A model generated the notes under the pieces. It was not told the origin of the DNA and made no database searches. It saw only the letters and a list, made by a program, of their open reading frames with translations. A stretch of DNA of 64,000 nucleotides, from assembly GCA_964242115.1 (NCBI GenBank), contig CAXSZX010000013.1, forward strand, positions 62,001-126,000. Direction: 5' to 3'. This document shows, piece after piece, positions 61,450-64,000 of this stretch (positions within the stretch are counted from its first letter, which is position 1; every line of letters starts with the position of its first letter). The DNA comes from BOG-908 sp964242115 (GTDB taxonomy: Bacteria > Pseudomonadota > Alphaproteobacteria > Acetobacterales > Acetobacteraceae). Position numbers and translations under genes: made by a program.

Positions 61450-61540
61450 GTAAGAAAGCAGTTCTTTTTTGAAAAAAAGAACCAAAAAACTTTCGCTCAC
61501 TTTGGGTGTCGCGTGAGATGGCGCGTCGTTTCAACCGGCC
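61450..61540. repeat. Left arm of the inverted-repeat element, copy 27
   Basis: AGAAAGCAGTTCTTTTTTGA, then AAAAAAGAACCAAAAAACTT is a complete GGTTC-type arm, followed by a spacer with GTGTCGCGTGAGATG. No right arm is found before epmB. It lies between divergent epmA and epmB. Confidence 0.8.
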
Positions 61541-61683
61541 TTCCGCGAAGCCAAACCCGACGGTCGCGTGTCAGCAGAGCAAGCCTTGCAGTTCCCCTCG
61601 GGGCGTTTCCCCTCGTAGCTCACCGGTGCTAGGCCCCGGCCATCCGGCGCCGGACGCCAAACACGAAAGCCCACCTCACGCCC

Positions 61684-62700
61684 ATGCCAGACGGCACACT
61701 CCGCACGCCCGACGCCCTTATCGATGCCGGCCTGCTCTCAGAGGCCGACCGTGATGCCGCCACCCGCGTAGCCGCCCGCTACGCCGTGGCCGTGCCGCCC
61801 ACCTTCGCCGCGCTGATCGAGCACGCCGACGACCCGATCGGCCGCCAGGTGCTCCCACACCCGGCCGAGCTCGACACAGCACCCCACGAACACCCCGACC
61901 CGATCGGCGACGATGCCCACGCCCCGTTGCCCGGCGTGGTGCACCGCTACCCGGACCGCGTGCTGATCAAGCCGCTGCTGGTCTGCCCGGTCTACTGCCG
62001 TTTCTGCTTCCGGCGCGAGCAGGTGGGCCCCGACGGCGGCCTGCTGACCCCAGCCGAACTGGACGCCGCGGTTTCCTACGTTCGTGCGCGGCCGGAAGTG
62101 CGCGAGGTGATCCTGACCGGCGGCGACCCGCTGCTGCTCTCGCCGCGCCGGCTGCAGGCGCTGCTGCGCGCGCTGGAAGAGATCCCTCACGTGGAACTGC
62201 TGCGCATCCACAGCCGCGTGCCGGTGGCCGACCCAGGGCGGGTGACTGAGTCGCTGGCAGCGTGCATGGCGACCGACAAGCCGCTGTGGCTGGTCCTGCA
62301 CGCCAACCACGCGCGCGAGTTCACCGCCGAAGCCGCGGTCGCGCTGCGGCGCATCCAGGCCCGGGCGGTGCCGGTGCTGGGACAGTCCGTGCTGCTGCGC
62401 GGCGTCAACGACAGCACGGACGCGCTGGAAGCGCTGTTCCGCGCAATGCTGCGACACCGGGTAAAGCCCTACTACCTGCACCAGTTGGACCCGGCCCCTG
62501 GCACGGCGCGCTTCTGCGTGCCCATCGCGGAGGGACGCGCGCTGCTGGCCGGTCTGCGCGGACGGGTGACGGGCCTGGCCTGGCCCACCTACGTGCTCGA
62601 CATCGAGGGCGGCCACGGCAAGGTGCCGATCGGGCCGGATTACCTGGGCGAGGCTGGGTTCGTCAGCGATCCGTGGGGCGGGCGGCACGCGATCAAGTAA
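61684..62700 (+). CDS. epmB: EF-P lysine 2,3-aminomutase EpmB
   Basis: This 338-residue radical-SAM, PLP-dependent enzyme converts L-lysine to (R)-beta-lysine for EF-P. The cluster ligands are in CPVYCRFCFRR (CxxxCxxC), ILTGGDPLLLSPRRL follows, and the PLP lysine is in GGHGKVP near the C-terminus. The length fits EpmB. It precedes efp, with one repeat copy between them. Confidence 0.93.
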   Translation: MPDGTLRTPDALIDAGLLSEADRDAATRVAARYAVAVPPTFAALIEHADDPIGRQVLPHPAELDTAPHEHPDPIGDDAHAPLPGVVHRYPDRVLIKPLLVCPVYCRFCFRREQVGPDGGLLTPAELDAAVSYVRARPEVREVILTGGDPLLLSPRRLQALLRALEEIPHVELLRIHSRVPVADPGRVTESLAACMATDKPLWLVLHANHAREFTAEAAVALRRIQARAVPVLGQSVLLRGVNDSTDALEALFRAMLRHRVKPYYLHQLDPAPGTARFCVPIAEGRALLAGLRGRVTGLAWPTYVLDIEGGHGKVPIGPDYLGEAGFVSDPWGGRHAIK

Positions 62701-62848
62701 GCAAGGCCTTCTTTTTCGAGAAAAAGAAGCAAAAAGCTTTTGCTCCGGCTGTCGCGGACGGCTGAACGACACGCCTCAACGACGCGCATCTCGAGGAGAC
62801 AAAAGTTTTTTGGTTCTTTTTTTCAAAAAAGAACCGCTTGCCTTGCCT
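62701..62848. repeat. Intergenic inverted-repeat element, copy 28 (best example)
   Basis: Full copy between epmB and efp, starting immediately after the epmB TAA. The left arm is GCAAGGCCTTCTTTTTCGAG, then AAAAAGAAGCAAAAAGCTTT, with core GGCTGTCGCGGACGGCTG. The right arm is AAAAGTTTTTTGGTTCTTTT, then TTTCAAAAAAGAACCGCTTG. It is a good reference sequence for the family. Confidence 0.94.
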
Positions 62849-62910
62849 GACTTGCTGCCCCGCCCCCCAGACATTAGACACCCCGCCAACCCGGAGAGTT
62901 CACCCAACCC

Positions 62911-63477
62911 ATGAAGCAGCAGGCCAACCTCATCCGCGCCGGCCAGGTCCTGGAGCACGACGGCCGCCGCTGGACCGTGCTGAAGCAGCAGATCATCACC
63001 CCCGGCAAGGGCGGCGCCTTCATTCAGGTGGAAATGCGCGACCTGAAGACCGGCAACAAGACCAACGAACGCTGGCGCACCGCCGACACGGTCGAGCGGC
63101 TGATGACCGACAACAAGGACTTCACCTACTCCTACACCGACGGCGACAACATCGTGCTGATGGACCCCGAGACGTTCGAGCAGACCATCGTGCCGATGGG
63201 CCTGCTGGGCGACCAGGCGCCGTTCCTGCAGGACAACATGGTGATCGACGTGGACCTGGTGGAAGGCGAGCCGGTCGGCGCGCATCTGCCGCAGATGGTG
63301 ACGCTGGAGATCGTCGAAGCCGACCCGGTGGTGAAGGGCCAGACGGCAAGCTCCAGCTACAAGCCGGCCAAGCTGTCCAACGGGGTAAAGACGCTGGTGC
63401 CGCCGTTCGTCGAGGCCGGCGAGCGAGTGGTGGTGCGGACGGAAGACGGCAGCTACGTGGAGCGGGCGAAAGGGTAG
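62911..63477 (+). CDS. efp: Elongation factor P
   Basis: EF-P relieves ribosome stalling at polyproline. The 188-residue protein has a three-domain beta-barrel form: VLEHDGRRWTVLKQQIITPGKGGAF, with the modified Lys at residue 33 in the loop PGKGG; VMVD-type middle; and the C-terminal EIVEADPVVKGQTASSSYKPAKL signature. Lys at that position with epmA and epmB nearby fits the beta-lysine route. GGAGAG lies 13 bases before the ATG. Confidence 0.96.
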   Translation: MKQQANLIRAGQVLEHDGRRWTVLKQQIITPGKGGAFIQVEMRDLKTGNKTNERWRTADTVERLMTDNKDFTYSYTDGDNIVLMDPETFEQTIVPMGLLGDQAPFLQDNMVIDVDLVEGEPVGAHLPQMVTLEIVEADPVVKGQTASSSYKPAKLSNGVKTLVPPFVEAGERVVVRTEDGSYVERAKG

Positions 63478-63509
63478 AAGCTGGACAAGCCCTGGCTTAT
63501 GCTTGCCCC

Positions 63510-63695
63510 ATGTACCAGCCCGAGACCAACCCAACCAAGGCGGTGACCTTCACCGACGAGGAGATCGCCGGCATCGAGGAAGCGCGAGCCGACTACATGC
63601 TGCGCGGCGGCGTTCCTTCTACCGAGATGGTGGCTTGGCTGGACAGTCCCGACACACACGAGCCGTTGCCGAGACCTGAACCCCGCAGGGCCTGA
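63510..63695 (+). CDS. Probable antitoxin of a RelE/ParE-type pair
   Basis: This 61-residue acidic protein (AVTFTDEEIAGIEEARADYM, then GGVPSTEMVAWLDSPDTHEP) has a Pro-rich end. The shape, FTxEE at the start and a VxxWxxSxDTxxPLPRP tail, is what I know from antitoxins sitting directly before small RelE/ParE toxins. The next frame is such a candidate, five bases downstream. It follows efp by 32 bases. Confidence 0.62.
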   Translation: MYQPETNPTKAVTFTDEEIAGIEEARADYMLRGGVPSTEMVAWLDSPDTHEPLPRPEPRRA

Positions 63696-63700
63696 GACAA

Positions 63701-63997
63701 TTGCCCAGGAGAGTCATCCTGGCCCTTCCCGCCCAGAACGACCAGCAGCGCATCAGGATCTGGTTCCGTCAGCCCGGGTCCGGTCCAGCCGTTCGCAACC
63801 GGCTTGCACGGTTGGAGCCAAGCATAGCGGCGCCGGCCGTGTTTCCGATGACGAACGGGCCGGGGTTAATTCCGGCACGCGTTCCGATCTCCCAAGGTCA
63901 CCAAATCATACACGAGGTCGAGCCGAAGTCTTCCGGCCGGCCGGAAGGCGACGTCTTGGTGCTGCGCATCATCGGCCCCGGCCAATCCGACACCTGA
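63701..63997 (+). CDS. RelE/ParE-family toxin-like protein
   Basis: This 98-residue protein has the RelE/ParE outline: QNDQQRIRIWFRQPGSGPAV (helical start), RNRLARLEPSI, then HQIIHEVEPKSSGRPEGDVL and VLRIIGPGQSDT. The tail DVLVLRIIGPGQS and the motif IRIWFRQPGSG match what I recall. The central strand normally containing a conserved Arg-rich H-V-G-E-H block is diverged. The start is a TTG (or CTG 63692), an in-frame stop lies just upstream, and it ends right before the window edge. Confidence 0.6.
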   Translation: MPRRVILALPAQNDQQRIRIWFRQPGSGPAVRNRLARLEPSIAAPAVFPMTNGPGLIPARVPISQGHQIIHEVEPKSSGRPEGDVLVLRIIGPGQSDT

Positions 63998-64000
63998 AAG

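Noticed and set aside
60030..61472. 480-codon plus-strand frame over epmA
   Set aside because: It is the mirror of the Gly/Tyr lipoprotein and epmA, and it has no family features.
4271..62848. CRISPR array or phage att sites as explanation for the repeats
   Set aside because: Copies are kilobases apart, each contains its own inverted repeat, there are no spacers of even size and no cas genes.

Overview
The window is chromosomal DNA of a G+C-rich alphaproteobacterium. DUF1489, a TrcR-type DUF1013 regulator, an HxlR/AzoR pair, DUF6635, a zapA-6S RNA-5-formyl-THF cyclo-ligase block and the suf gene order all fit Rhodospirillales, and I suspect Acetobacteraceae. I could not run a taxonomic search. 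Nearly all of the sequence is ordinary core and accessory gene content with strong GC3 bias. Stop/start overlaps (ATGA, GTGA) are common within transcription units.

Layout. 1-4.2 kb: the 3' part of a suf operon for Fe-S cluster assembly (sufC end, sufD, sufS, sufU, sufT, sufA). 4.4-7.9 kb, minus strand: GNAT, an RsmB-like RNA m5C methyltransferase and guaB. 8.3-16.3 kb: small secreted protein, DUF72, HxlR regulator/azoreductase, secreted amidase, mazG, a GH16-like secreted protein and a soluble PAS-type chemoreceptor. 16.6-27 kb: DUF1489, epoxide-hydrolase-like protein coupled to putA, N-formylglutamate amidohydrolase, SYLF protein and several small proteins. 26-37 kb: a surface-glycan-like neighbourhood with a sulfotransferase, GT2, GT4, a PQQ-type beta-propeller, an unknown 630-residue protein and an ELM1-like protein, followed by about 1.4 kb without a convincing gene. 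38-47 kb: DEAD-box helicase, GT2 coupled to a HI0933/BaiN flavoprotein, DUF6635, trcR, tRNA-Leu(GAG), lipB, a Gfo/Idh/MocA oxidoreductase (GnnA-like) and a MOSC protein. 47-54.4 kb: a frameshifted membrane-protein gene, secD/secF, an EAL protein, 5-formyl-THF cyclo-ligase, 6S RNA and zapA. 54.5-64 kb: fbaB, thiE, metK, trmB, then epmA, epmB and efp (elongation factor P with both of its lysylation enzymes), and a small toxin-antitoxin-like pair at the edge.

The most striking property is not a gene. A dense family of intergenic inverted-repeat elements is present at 28 sites in 64 kb, counting partial copies. A full copy is about 130-150 bp. It has two T/A-rich palindromic arms, each ending in a GCAAGC/GCTTGC-like terminus, that are reverse complements of each other around a G+C-rich spacer carrying a CTGTCGCGGA-like core. 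Copies usually begin within a few bases of a stop codon and often end at the next start or stop, so they make up most of the intergenic DNA. They sit between convergent, tandem and divergent genes alike, separate secD from secF, and supply the C-terminal residues and stop codons of several proteins. Their role (bidirectional terminator, MITE/REP-like element, structured RNA end) is the main open question here.
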